A DNA stretch of 64,000 nucleotides from Branchiostoma lanceolatum (Eukaryota; Chordata; Leptocardii; Amphioxiformes; Branchiostomatidae). A program made the translations under genes and the position numbers. The notes beneath the pieces were generated by a model that did no database searches, had not been told where the DNA came from, and worked only from the letters and a program-made list of their open reading frames with translations. The stretch spans positions 31,523,958-31,587,957 of the forward strand of contig NC_089722.1 in assembly GCF_035083965.1 (NCBI RefSeq). The letters run 5' to 3'. Positions 11,142 to 21,088 of the stretch are shown here, piece after piece (positions within the stretch are counted from its first letter, which is position 1; every line of letters begins with the position of its first letter).

Positions 11142-11605
11142 CGTCACCTGTTCACCTGTTTGTGTCTTTCTTTTGAAATATGGTATTAACCTTTCATTTT
11201 GACTGTGGGCCATTCTTCGTCGTTGCATGCACCAACAGCTTTGTTTGCTGGTCAGTTTGTAAAACAGAATCACTGAAGAATTTAAAAAAATGAATTCATT
11301 GCAACATTAGGTAATGCAAATAGGTATGTACCTTAACCTGTCAAGTACGCAACCTAGGACAGAACCTGCCCAACCAATGAGGACACTCTGAAATGCTAAA
11401 AACGTCACCTGCGACAAAAAAAAAACATGTTGGTTAAATGTTTACAATACATGGGGGGTGGCTGAAACAACAACATGAACAGTATAGAAATAAAAAGTGC
11501 TCCAGCTTGGGTCTCAGGTGCTGTGTGTGCCTAAGCCGTCACCTTTATAGAAGCCCCCTCTTATACTTCGTGTCAGGAAACCTAAAGTACTGTATACTTT
11601 TGCAG
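11142..11605. other. Non-coding stretch
   Basis: No gene, RNA or structured repeat recognised between the TTAA element and the LINE tail. Confidence 0.35.
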
Positions 11606-12022
11606 TAATGGAATGGAGATCTTTATTGCACATTTCTGCCACACTTGGCTAAGTACAGGTCACAACAAAACAAAATAACAAGTACACTTAACGGTTAAAA
11701 AATGATATGACTCTCTTTAGACAAATTCTACTTCTCCTCCGTCGCTGTTCGGTTATAGTAGATATAAAAGAACAGACATGATTTTTCTAGGGAGGTTTGT
11801 CTAGCCGCATTAGGAATATGGATTTTTGTACAGTACTTAAATGTACGGAAGTACGGAAATAGGTTTTGTACAAGCTTACACTGTTTATTTCTTTCTTGGG
11901 TATACATGTATAATCTACATTCTACCACAAAATGACATTCGTCTTCCGTCAGTATTCTATTCAAAGTACAATGTTTACTTTATCGTTGTTCTAGAGGAGT
12001 GCGGGTATGTCTTCCCGTTTCT
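11606..12022 (-). mobile_element. 5'-truncated LINE tail
   Basis: Minus-strand 3' end of a LINE. It shares its 3' end (reverse of GATCTTTATTGCACATTTCT) and the coding end EDECHFVVEC with the copy at 24.25-25.91 kb. Only about 415 bp remain, so no domain survives beyond the Cys/His-rich C-terminal motif. Confidence 0.7.
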
Positions 12023-12379
12023 ATGAGTCGATGTGGTGGGACCACTTGAGGTCCTGTGATAATATGATCCCCAGGTGTGGGTGTCGACCTCAAGCGGATC
12101 TGTGAACAATTGCGTAGATGTCAACTGAGGTGACTTTCGTGATTTGTGAACATGTAGAATACAACATTTCTTAACATTAAATGTTAATGGTCTTTGTCAC
12201 CGTTAGATCTGCTTGGAGATTAGGTAGAACGGTATCTTTGCTGGGTGAAACAAAGAGAGCAAAGCGTTATGCTGCGATCTGTGATTTGACACAAGTCTGT
12301 ATCAGGTGTATGACCTCTCACCTTTGACTACCGCCATTTTGTTGTGCGTCATCGTCTTCGGTATTCATCCTCCTCCCGA

Positions 12380-12450
12380 GACTCCTCCAAAATGTCGGGA
12401 TTTTGCGGAAATCCAAAAGTCATAGAGACCGCTATCACCTAGTCCTACAG
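12380..12450 (+). other. Probable 5' non-coding exon of the zinc-finger gene
   Basis: A stretch ending CCTACAG/GTAAGA is a strong splice donor (GT at 12451). A matching acceptor TTTTCTCAG lies at 13435, just before ATGGCG. Joining the two gives a short leader exon, a ~985-bp intron and the start codon region of the zinc-finger gene. The exon's 5' limit is not visible. Confidence 0.4.
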
Positions 12451-12577
12451 GTAAGAGCTATTTTTATCGTTAATGTTTTCTGGTAGGTGCTTGTTCTGTC
12501 GTGAATTGCAATAAGAAGTAAATTTGCGATCGCAAATTGATGGGGAGGGGGGCTATGAGCTGTAATGCATGGGATGT

Positions 12578-13109
12578 AGCCGTGGCGACTAACGAAGGGA
12601 GTTTTTGCTTGATATTACATATACTTTCCCTTCTTAGTCGTGGGGCACGCCAGAAATTCACTTCTACTCTAGCGACGCCGGCCTTTTAACTTGCACGCCG
12701 GGCCCGATTCTTGTTCTCCCTGAACTCCCAACGCCCTTAGGTACCTGCGCCGCCAGTCATGTGCGTTCACTCACATGACTGGATTTGACCAATCAGACTG
12801 TACAAGCGATGACGTCACTCTCTTTGCATTTTTGAACGAAAAATGGCGGCCCCGATGCTGTTTTCCATTGACTTCTGCCGCATCAACCCCCATTTTGGAT
12901 TAACTTGTGGTTTCCGGCGTTGCTAAAGTGCCCGGCGGCGCAGGTAAGGGCGTTGGGAGTTCAGGGAGAACAAGAATCGGGCCCGGCGTGCAAGTTAAAA
13001 GGCCGGCGTCGCTAGAGTAGAAGTGAATTTCTGGCGTGCCCCACGACTAAGAAGGGAAAGTATATGTAATATCAAGCAAAAACTCCCTTCGTTAGTCGCC
13101 ACGGCTAAC
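12578..13109. repeat. Inverted repeat with ~180-bp arms and promoter-like loop
   Basis: Arms at about 12578-12757 and 12928-13109 are reverse complements with only small differences, including 4 extra bases (GGTA) in the left arm. The loop of ~170 bp is GC-richer. It sits inside the putative first intron of the zinc-finger gene. No target-site duplication is obvious, so a MITE, a foldback or an in situ inverted duplication are all possible. Confidence 0.8.
12754..12860 (+). promoter_or_regulatory. Promoter-like core: CCAAT, CRE, YY1-type motifs
   Basis: The loop of the inverted repeat begins with a perfect 10-bp dyad (CAGTCATGTG facing CACATGACTG, 8-base loop; 12754-12781). It continues with GACCAATCAG (CCAAT box), GATGACGTCACT (full CRE palindrome) and AAAATGGCGGCC (YY1-type). 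This combination is typical of CpG-type promoters. Promoter activity is inferred from motifs only. Confidence 0.45.
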
Positions 13110-13566
13110 ATCTACCCTTTGTCGGTTTGTACCTTCAATATACCGTTAGAAATGGTGCACAAATCACGAGCTATGTTGTTGTATCCTTAGGGAAATATTC
13201 GAGTTCTCAGATAAGCCCGAGTACGAATGTGCAGGGTTAAAGGTCAAGACCCCTCACCAGGCTTGTAAACAGTTGTCGTAGTAGTCGCCTCGACCATTGT
13301 CTTAATTTGCATAACGACGCCCATGCGGGTTTTGTTTACGTCTCAGGGGCCTTCACCTTTGACCTTTCTCTTCATCATTATCATATCGGGCGACTTTCTC
13401 TGACTATGTTTTTTTCTCATTATATATTTTCTCAGAGATGGCGGGGTAATATGTGGACCTACTCCTGTTAAAAAGCCTTCAGACTGCGAACGAGACGCAT
13501 ATCAAAGAGGAGACGGGATACACTGGATGGCAACAGGATAAAGAAGAGAACCAGATCCCAGAGAAC

Positions 13567-14041
13567 ATTTCTTAGATCCAAAAGAACATTTCTTAGTAGA
13601 GCGATTTCACTGTGGAACTCTCTTCCTGGTAACATCACTCACCGTCAGCTCCTTCAAAAACAAACTCTGCACATCACTCGGCAACAAATACTCTGTAAAT
13701 ATTGACTGAAATATTTGATATATGTATTGTATAACCCAAGTAACCTAGTACGTACTGTAAACCTAAGTTTTGGCTTTGAGTTGTCAACGATTTTATGTAT
13801 AGTTTAGTCTCGTGCATTTCTGCCATAGGCGCTCAGTTTTGTGCTGTTTTTTTAAAGTTTGTTTCTTCTATGTTTTTAGCTTGACGTTTTTATGTATCTG
13901 TTTGGCGTGCTTTGTGAACATTTGTAATGAACTCTGTGAACGTTTGTAATGAATACTGTTCCCAGGGCTAACCCTTTGTTATAGCATTTGGCTAGTTGGG
14001 TAGCCCTGGCTGTACTTTTTACAGTCGAATAAATCAAATCA
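13567..14041 (+). mobile_element. 5'-truncated CR1-like LINE in zinc-finger gene
   Basis: A 475-bp LINE tail. It opens with the C-terminal coding wording FLSRAISLWNSLPGNITHRQ and ends in a (AATCAAATAA)-type tail, TCGAATAAATCAAATCAA. It is flanked by AGAGAAC at 13560-13566 and 14042-14048. Severe 5' truncation is normal for LINE insertion. It lies in the coding orientation of the host gene. Confidence 0.8.
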
Positions 14042-14412
14042 AGAGAACGTGCTGCGCTGGGAAATGCACGGTGGGGATCAGGAAACCTTCGACGCATTCG
14101 GCGCAACCCTACCAACCGGACATCCTTGGAACGAGACTTGTAACAGTAGGGAGCAGACACCAGACATGGACCGACAGCAAGACAAGGAAAGGGACGTTTC
14201 CAACAATGGACCGTGCGGTGTAAGCACAAAAGTTTCCAGCTGTGAACCCTCTACTGCAGAACTGTGTGCTGGACATATTTGGAAGGCAATTGGCCATTCT
14301 GGGAAGGAGATGGGCCATCCTGGGAAGAAGAGTGTCAGGGTGCCCCAGACAACAGATAGGGGCTTGCAGCAGGAATCCAGCACTGGAGAGAAACCCTACA
14401 AGTGTGACCAGT

Positions 14413-17347
14413 CGGCTATTTCACAATCAGGTGTACCCCTTTTTTTCCCAACATGTTACCAGTGGATAGCAAAGTCTACATAACATATGACTGTTTCAGA
14501 CTATCATTTCCTGACAACTTGTGCAAGAAGGAATGCAAGGAAAAAAAAAATTTCAAAATTGATTAATATTTAAGAAAAATATTGACCGCAACGTGACCTA
14601 AAATTGGTCGATTTTAAGCGTTACCAGGGACCATTCATTTTTACTAATACTTTGCATTAGACTTAAAAGCACATTTTGTACTTGCAAATTAAAAACCACT
14701 TGCTTTCTACATGCAGTTATATGTCTACTTGTGATATTTCACTTTTATTGGATGATTCTATGCCATTTTTTTGCTCCAACAGGGCTATTTTCCACTTTTA
14801 CCCACGTGTTACCAATTTTCTGTCTAGTTTTAAATGAATATTTCTGAACCTGTAACACTTAATAATATTCTTGTATAGCTGTTGATTTGGCTTTTAAAAT
14901 CAATGTATGATATGTACGAAGGTACAGAAGTAGAATGGAATCGCTCGCTCCATTTTATGACGTACAGTTGGAGATCAAAGTCCAGGAAGCCATTTTCCGA
15001 AAAAATCTGTAGCGTCCGTACCCCCCCTTGATTTCAATACTAGGAAAGTCCTGCAGGCTAATGATACTGATGGTTAGGAGGCCTCTACTGGCACATACTA
15101 AAACACCATTTAAACCATTGCTGTCATAAAGGCTTTGTCTGATATAGCACCATGAACATCAAAATGTAGCGTCCGTACCCCCTGTAGCGTCCGTACCCCC
15201 TACCTGTAGCATCCGTACCCCCATTTAAAGTTTTGAGCAAAATACTGCCAAAATTGCTATCTAAACAGTACAAATCTGAGCTAATACATTAATGACAGTT
15301 GAAACAGATATAGAATGTTAAAATTTTCAGTAAATTTGTGACTTTGTGATGAATTTTAGATGTGTTTTTGCCTATTTTTGGGACAAATCTGTATACGTTT
15401 GGTACACGGTAACACCCCTCCCAAACACTGTAAATGGTTACTTCCAAACCAGCTAAATGTCTTTGAGATGAAAGATGATACCCTCCAAGAAATTTAGATG
15501 TCCCAGAATACTCACACCATGTGCCCTGATCCCAATTCAGTTGGTGCAGTGGTTAATAAGGGAGGGGGGGGGGGGGAATACGGTAGCAGCGGAGGCTAGA
15601 CCCCAGGATGAGAGTCAGCTCAAAATAAGGATATTGAACAAAAGAGATAAAGCCATTGTGTGAGCCATCAAAAATTCAGTTTATCAGAAAGAGCACACTG
15701 TAAGAAACAATATGGTTTTTGTTTGAAGCAAATTTGATGTTGTATGGCTGAGAAATTGGCAATTTAAGATTTTGGGCCTTTGATTCCCTACAAGATTCGC
15801 TAAGTAAGCAATTTTGTCATTTTTCATATATCTCAAGAACAGAACATCAGACAACCACCAATTGACCTGTGTAAGGCTTTATTGTGAACATATTGAAACA
15901 TACTTATTAGACAACTCAGGCTGATAAGCAGGAGAAAAGACATGCATCATTTACATGGCTGGGGTGATTGAATTTGAAGAACAGGTCTGGAGGAAGAAGC
16001 TCAATTGTCCTTCATGAAAAAAAATTAAGTATACATTTGGCCAGAAAACAAGAACACCTCAGGAGAACCAACAGAAAACATCCTCTGAGCAGTGGGCTTT
16101 CCTCTCCTGAACAACTTCAGAGAGCAAGTCTGATTCTCTGAAGAAGACATTGAAAAATTAAAGAACATTTCAGTCAAGAGCTTGAAACAACACCAACAAG
16201 TTCAAGTAATTCATTCAGTGTTAAAGGACACAGTTTGTATTCTCTCTTTTTAATTCAATTGATTAGTATGGATAAACTATGTTGGTTAGTATAATAGGAT
16301 CCTTTTTATTATCTTTGTATCAATTAGCAGATGTAAACGTACAAGACTTTCAGAGATACATGATGTACGTATGTAGCGTCCGTACCCCCTACATTATTGT
16401 CCCTTTTCCTGGAGTAAACTGCGAAATTTGCATTTAACAAGATCAAATGAAATGTTGTTTTGTTTCCTTGTGATACTTTGACGATATGAAAAGTGTTGTT
16501 TCAGTCTTGTGTGCAATCTAAGCTTGTTTGATAGGTAAGACTCACCCTTCCAACACCTTGTTCTGAAGCGCTAAAGATCCATACTTTTCTAGTAATGGAA
16601 TTTGGAAGAAATCTTTAATCAAACTATCCTGCTCATCCTTTTCTTTGTTGAAATACTGTGACAGCATTTGTGAATGCTTTAAAGAACAGCCATAAGCAAA
16701 TAATCATTGTTTTAATCATTGTTTTAAACAGTTCAGACAAATTGATAAAGCACCAATGTATGAAGTCTGTTGTGTAGCGTCCGTACCCCCTTGCCCACGT
16801 GTGCATTTATAGTAATTAGAAATGTTTGCAAGGCATGCTATAATCATTACTGCTGGAGTTTCATGTAGGATCATCTATTGGATGAAATAGTGCCAAATTT
16901 TAGCTGCTGAAGTGCCTGGGTGAAGAATAATACTATTTGACCTTATTTTTACAGATAAACAATAGAATAGCGTTTAAAATTATTTTGCAATAAATGACCA
17001 GAAAATGCCTACACATGGATATACTGCAACTTATTGTGGTTTTCTAGGGTAGGAAATGGTAGTTATTGAAGATGATAAGGATTAGCAACCATTTGTCATT
17101 CCTTATTTGAATCAACAGTATGTTACTGTCCAAGTAGTTTTAAAGTTGTAGCGTCCGTACCCCCCCAATGGTCCATCCATAGAAAACCCTGCAACGAACT
17201 TATAAAAGCTTGTTGTGCGGAGATCCTTTAGGATAGTATGCCCAAAGCATGTACCTTTGAACTGGCAACAACAAATTTAAAATATAATGAAGTTGAATTT
17301 TGGCCCCCAGTGGCAAGGTTGGGGTACACCTGATTGTGAAATAGCCG
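14413..17347. mobile_element. 2.9-kb DNA element with 27-bp perfect TIRs
   Basis: The ends are exact inverted repeats of 27 bp beginning CGGCTATTTCACAATCAGGT (14413-14439 and 17321-17347). They are flanked by AGT on both sides and cut cleanly into a zinc-finger codon run, so the empty site can be read from the sequence. The interior is AT-rich and has no long open frame, so it is non-autonomous. It holds seven direct copies of an 18-bp motif. The 3-bp target duplication leaves the superfamily open. The left TIR contains CAG/GTGTAC, which resembles a splice donor. Confidence 0.85.
15008..17164 (+). repeat. Seven dispersed copies of TGTAGCGTCCGTACCCCC
   Basis: Copies start at 15008, 15165, 15183, 15205 (one base changed: AGCATCC), 16372, 16773 and 17147, all in the same orientation. 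Three stand nearly back to back; the others are spread over 2 kb of unrelated AT-rich sequence. The GTACCCC end of the motif is shared with the inner edge of the TIRs, which suggests protein-binding sites belonging to the element. Confidence 0.9.
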
Positions 17348-18426
17348 AGTGTGACTATTCTGCTGCACGGAAATTCAATTTAGATCAACATCGTACAAAA
17401 CACACCGGTGAGAAACCATACATTTGTGAGGAGTGTGGGTACAGGACAGCTCGTAAGCCTGTTTTATCCCGACACATGAGAACACATACAGGAGAGAAAC
17501 CCTACAAGTGTGACCAGTGTGACTATTCTGCTGCACAGAAATCCACTTTCGACCAACATCTAGCAAAACACACTGGTGAGAAACCCTACATTTGTGGGGA
17601 GTGTGAGTTCAGGACAACTAAAAAGTCCCATCTATCCCGACACATGAACACCCATACAGGAGAAAAGCCTTACAAATGTGACCGGTGCGACTATTCTGCT
17701 GCAAACAAACAGTCTTTGGAGATGCATCTAATGACGCACAGAGGTGTAAAGCCATACATGTGCGGGGAATGTGATTACGGGACAGCTCAAAGATCTAAGT
17801 TAGCTATACATATGAGAACCCATACAGGAGAAAAACCCTACAAGTGTAACCAGTGTGACTATTCTGCAGCAGAGAAATCCACTTTGGACAGACACCAATC
17901 AAAACACACCGGTGAGAAACCCTTTATGTGCGGGGAGTGTGGGTACAGGGCAACACAAAGGTATGCCATATCCCAACATATGAGAATCCACACAGGAGAA
18001 AAACCCTACAAATGTGACCAGTGTGGCTATTCTGCATCAGTGAAATCTAATTTAATCCATCATGTAGCAATACACACTGGTGAGAAAACGTACATGTGTG
18101 ATGAGTGTGGGTACAGAACTGCTCGAAAGTTTGACCTATCCCAACATATGAGAACCCATACAGGAGAACGACCCTACAAGTGTGACCAGTGTGACTATTC
18201 TGCAGTAAGTAAGTCTAATTTGAACGATCATCTAGCTAAACACACTGGTGGAAAACCATACATGTGTGGGGAGTGTGGGCTCAGGACATCTCGAAAGTGT
18301 GACTTATCCCGACATATGAGAACCCACACAGGAGACAAACCTTATAACTGTCATCTCTGTAACTACTCTGCAGCTAGGAAAGATCACCTGTCTCTACATA
18401 TGAAAACACATACTAAAGAAACTTGA
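17287..18426 (+). CDS. C2H2 zinc-finger open frame, twelve whole fingers
   Basis: A 379-codon open frame. Residues 1-21 (MKLNFGPQWQG...) come from the inserted element, so this ATG is not the ancestral start. The rest is a split finger followed by twelve complete C-x2-C-x12-H-x3-H fingers joined by TGEKPY linkers. Fingers alternate between a KCDQCDYSAA type and a MCGECGYRTA type, so the repeat unit is a 56-residue (168-bp) pair. One linker is RGVKPY, one GEKTY and one GGKPY. The last finger ends HMKTHTKET at the stop. All zinc ligands in the twelve whole fingers are present. The family acts as nuclear DNA-binding proteins; the target is unknown. Confidence 0.85.
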   Translation: MKLNFGPQWQGWGTPDCEIAECDYSAARKFNLDQHRTKHTGEKPYICEECGYRTARKPVLSRHMRTHTGEKPYKCDQCDYSAAQKSTFDQHLAKHTGEKPYICGECEFRTTKKSHLSRHMNTHTGEKPYKCDRCDYSAANKQSLEMHLMTHRGVKPYMCGECDYGTAQRSKLAIHMRTHTGEKPYKCNQCDYSAAEKSTLDRHQSKHTGEKPFMCGECGYRATQRYAISQHMRIHTGEKPYKCDQCGYSASVKSNLIHHVAIHTGEKTYMCDECGYRTARKFDLSQHMRTHTGERPYKCDQCDYSAVSKSNLNDHLAKHTGGKPYMCGECGLRTSRKCDLSRHMRTHTGDKPYNCHLCNYSAARKDHLSLHMKTHTKET

Positions 18427-18483
18427 CTGTACAAGTGTGACAAATGTTCTGCATACAACTTTGTCCTCTCGAACCGTTGAACA
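18427..18483 (+). pseudogene. Finger remnant after the stop codon
   Basis: Directly after the TGA stop, the same frame reads LYKCDKCSAYNFVLSNR, which still resembles the start of another finger (YKCDQCDYSAA). It is cut by the element that begins near 18484. This implies that the ancestral gene had more fingers. Confidence 0.5.
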
Positions 18484-18685
18484 GGGGTATCTACTCGTAA
18501 GCATTCGCACGGATTTTATGAGAATTTTATTTGGAACGCACGAATACTATGCGAAAACGCACGAATCTTATGAAAAACGCACGAATCACTATGTGAATAC
18601 ACACGAATTTTATGTACAGCTGCATGCAAAATTATTCACCCCCCTTCACATTTTGGACATTTCAGCAAAATGAGGAACAATACAA

Positions 18686-19026
18686 GTGTTCTCGCCAGAA
18701 TTTTTTCACAGCATAGGGGTCAGGTACAGAAGGCCAACTTTACGCGGCGCCAGCTACAAAGAAATTACCAGAGTAGGAAAATTTTTGAATTCATAACCCA
18801 ATGAGACACTATTTCCTGCATTTTGAGGGATAAATTTTGTGAAGTAAAGCTTTTCCTCTGTTACAGCCTCATTCTAAAGCTAAATATGAACTTTTTATAA
18901 GATTTATGAAGGGTCACAATGTTCTTTCCAGAAAGAAACACCCCTATGCTGGTTGAAACACAGCATAGGGGGTCCAAATCACAGCATAGGGGGCCCCTAT
19001 GCTGAAAAGGCCTGGCGAGAACACTG
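18686..19026. mobile_element. ~340-bp hAT-like insert in the Tc1-like arm
   Basis: The left arm of the Tc1-like element is interrupted by a segment with inverted ends GTGTTCTCGCCAG and CTGGCGAGAACAC. The right Tc1 arm lacks it, which gives the empty site. TACAA is repeated at the borders, but edges are uncertain by 1-3 bp. CAGTG-type ends suggest the hAT group; a clear 8-bp duplication is not visible. It contains repeated AGCATAGGGG words and no frame. Confidence 0.6.
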
Positions 19027-19222
19027 TACAACTGCAGAATATTATTAAATCATATAAGTGGTAAACAGATAGTTTATTGCAATCTAATACCAGGGCAAAA
19101 GTCAAGATTTATTTAATCGTTCATCCAAAATTGCAACTTTCACAGAAAAAGCAGGTTGCAAAATTATTCACCCCCCAAGAGGGTCTGTCCTACGTACTTC
19201 GTGCAGCACCCCTAACTTGGGT

Positions 19223-20020
19223 CTAACCTGCAATTACCTGGTGCAAACGGGAACAATAGCCTGTCACAAGCTTCTGGCAACTCTCTAAATGAATTGTGGC
19301 CCATTTCTCGCTGGCAATGGTCTCCAGCTCAGCAATGTTCTGAGGTCCACGTGCCACAACAGCTTTCTTCAGATCCCACCAGAAATTCTCAAATGGGTTT
19401 ACGTCTGGAGGCTGTAATGGCCACTCAAGAACCTTCCAGCCCTTTTCTCTAACCTGGCTTGAAGCCTTTTTGGATTTTGATGTGTGTTTTGGGTCATCGT
19501 CTTGCTGGAAAGTCCAATGACGCCCCAGTTTCAACCTTTTGATAACAGACTCAGTGACATTCTTGGCCAGAATAGACTAGTATTGTTTGAATCCGTGATG
19601 CCTTCATCATGGAGGATATCCCCAGTGCCATTAGAAGCCATACACCCACACCGCACCCCAGACCCATCACCATGTTTCACGATAAGCAGGGTGTTCTTCT
19701 CCGCGTACGAATTCATTGAGACACATATCTCTGACCCAGAGGACTGAAAAGGTAAAGCTTTGTTTCATCAGTCCATAGGACAGTGTCCCAATACTCTTGT
19801 GGCCTTAACAGGTTTGTTTGAGCATACTGCAGGCTTCATTGCTTGTGGCATGGCTTCTGCAATGGTGTGGGTCTTGGGGTCCTGGCATTGAGCCCTTCAG
19901 CATGCAGTGTGTGGCATACTGTGTCCTCTAAAACATCAGTTCCTCCTTCAGCCAAATTGTTTTTCAGGTCCTTTGCAGTAAGATTAGGGTCCTTGACCGG
20001 GAATCTTACCCTGGCTACTG
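19223..20020 (-). pseudogene. Tc1-like transposase, decayed
   Basis: Minus strand. From the centre outward one reads LTAKDLKNNLAEGG, CHTLHAEGLNARTPRP, QEYWDTVLWTDETKL (first catalytic Asp region), KHGDGSGVRCGC, then an open 103-codon stretch with FQQDDDPKHTSKSKK (second Asp) and PDVNPFENFWWDLKK (third acidic residue). It is broken by stops and frame shifts in the middle part, and the DNA-binding N-terminus is missing. Confidence 0.75.
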
Positions 20021-20061
20021 AAATTCTGACCTAGAATGTCACCGAGTCTATTATCAAGAGG

Positions 20062-20373
20062 TTGAAACTGGGGCATCATTGGACTTTCCAGCAAGACGAT
20101 GACCCAAAACACACATCAAAATCCAAAAAGGCTTCAAGCCAGGTTAGAGAAAAGGGCTGGAAGGTTCTTGAGTGGCCATTACAGCCTCCAGACGTAAACC
20201 CAATTGAGAATTTCTGGTGGGATCTGAAGAAAGCTGTTGTGGCACGTGGACCTCAGAACATTGCTGAGCTGGAGACCATTGCCGGCGAGAAATGGGCCAC
20301 AATTCATCTAGAGAGTAGCCAGAAGCTTGTGACAGACTATCGTTCCCGTTTGCACCAGGTAATTGCAGGTTAG
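20062..20373 (+). pseudogene. Second, inverted transposase C-terminus
   Basis: A 103-codon + strand frame nearly identical to the minus-strand one at 19534-19223: FQQDDDPKHTSK, PLQPPDVNPIENFW, AELETIAGEKWATIH. It keeps the family's NPIENFW where the other arm has NPFENFW. It contains the second and third catalytic blocks only, so it cannot make a working transposase alone. Confidence 0.8.
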
Positions 20374-21088
20374 ACCCAAGTTAGGGGTGCTGCACGAAGT
20401 ACGTAGGACAGACCCTCTTGGGGGGTGAATAATTTTGCAACCTGCTTTTTCTGTGAAAGTTGCAATTTTGGATGAACGATGAAATAAATCTTGACTTTTG
20501 CCATGGTATCAGATTGCAATAAACTATCTGTTTACCACTTATATGATTTAATAATATTCTGCAGTTGTATTGTTCCTCATTTTGCCAAAATGTCCAAAAT
20601 GTGAAGGGGGGTGAATAATTTTGCATGCAGCTGTAATACACAGTCTTTTTATCCAAACCGGCCAGCCGCTGCGCGGATCACGTGACAAAGCGGGATTTTC
20701 AAGATGGCGTCGTCGAGATGCGGCGACCGAAAAACGATGTGACACGCCGAAATGGAGCAAAATAATAGCTCACAGGCAATTTAATATGTCCTAGGGACGG
20801 CATGCACCGGTTCAATGCTTTAGAATCAAAATATCGTGGGTAGAAACACTTTGAAACATCCCGCCCCCCAACGCCGGTTTGCATAAAAAGACTACGTGTA
20901 CGTGTTTCCATAAAATTCGTCCGTTTTCCATAAAATTCGTGCGTATTCACATAAGGTTCGTGCGTATCCCATAGTGTGCGTGCGTTTCATGACACATAAG
21001 GTTCGTGCGTATTCACATAGTGATTCGTGCGTTACTCATAAAATTCGTACGAATCTCATAACATTCGTGCGAATGCTTAGGCACCCCT

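Larger units (their letters stand above)
13438..18426 (+). pseudogene. C2H2 zinc-finger gene broken by two insertions
   Basis: After acceptor CTCAG the frame reads ATG GCG GGG TAA, so codon 4 is a stop. Beyond it the same frame runs on as QTANETHIKEETGYTG and QQDKEENQIPEN to 13566. A LINE (13567-14041, TSD AGAGAAC) interrupts, then the frame resumes as VLRWEMHGGDQETF and reaches STGEKPYKCDQ at 14411. A 2935-bp element (14413-17347) then splits the first finger; the rest (CDYSAARKFN onward) resumes at 17351. Removing both insertions gives one continuous acidic N-terminal region followed by thirteen C2H2 fingers. Such proteins bind DNA in the nucleus. As it stands this copy cannot encode the full protein. 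Confidence 0.75.
18617..20633. mobile_element. Palindromic Tc1-like transposon, 2.0 kb
   Basis: Flanked by TA dinucleotides (18615-18616, 20634-20635), the Tc1/mariner target. The ends begin CAGCTGCATGCAAAATTATT and are inverted for hundreds of bases: about 18617-19575 against 20025-20633, apart from a nested insert at left. Both arms encode the C-terminal ~100 residues of the transposase, facing each other. Only one middle and N-terminal part is present, in the centre. So the normal 5' end was replaced by an inverted copy of the 3' end. Confidence 0.85.
18484..21088. mobile_element. Element with TIRs made of ~20-bp repeats
   Basis: Outer ends match in reverse: the left side has GTAAGCATTCGCACG and the right side CGTGCGAATGCTTAG next to CACCCCT. 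Inward from both ends run tandem units near AATACGCACGAATTTTATGT, seen about six times at left and nine at right (20905-21080). Without the nested Tc1-like element it would be only ~590 bp, non-coding. Its right part has a CpG-rich block (20650-20760) with TCACGTGA and AAGATGGCGTCG motifs. No target duplication is evident. Confidence 0.6.

Noticed and set aside
17287-17350. MKLNFGPQWQG as the natural start of the zinc-finger protein
   Set aside because: These codons lie inside the terminal inverted repeat region of the inserted DNA element; the ancestral frame enters from 14411.
18437-18673. 78-codon frame following the zinc-finger exon
   Set aside because: It is made by the ~20-bp terminal repeats (CGCACGAAT) of an inserted element.
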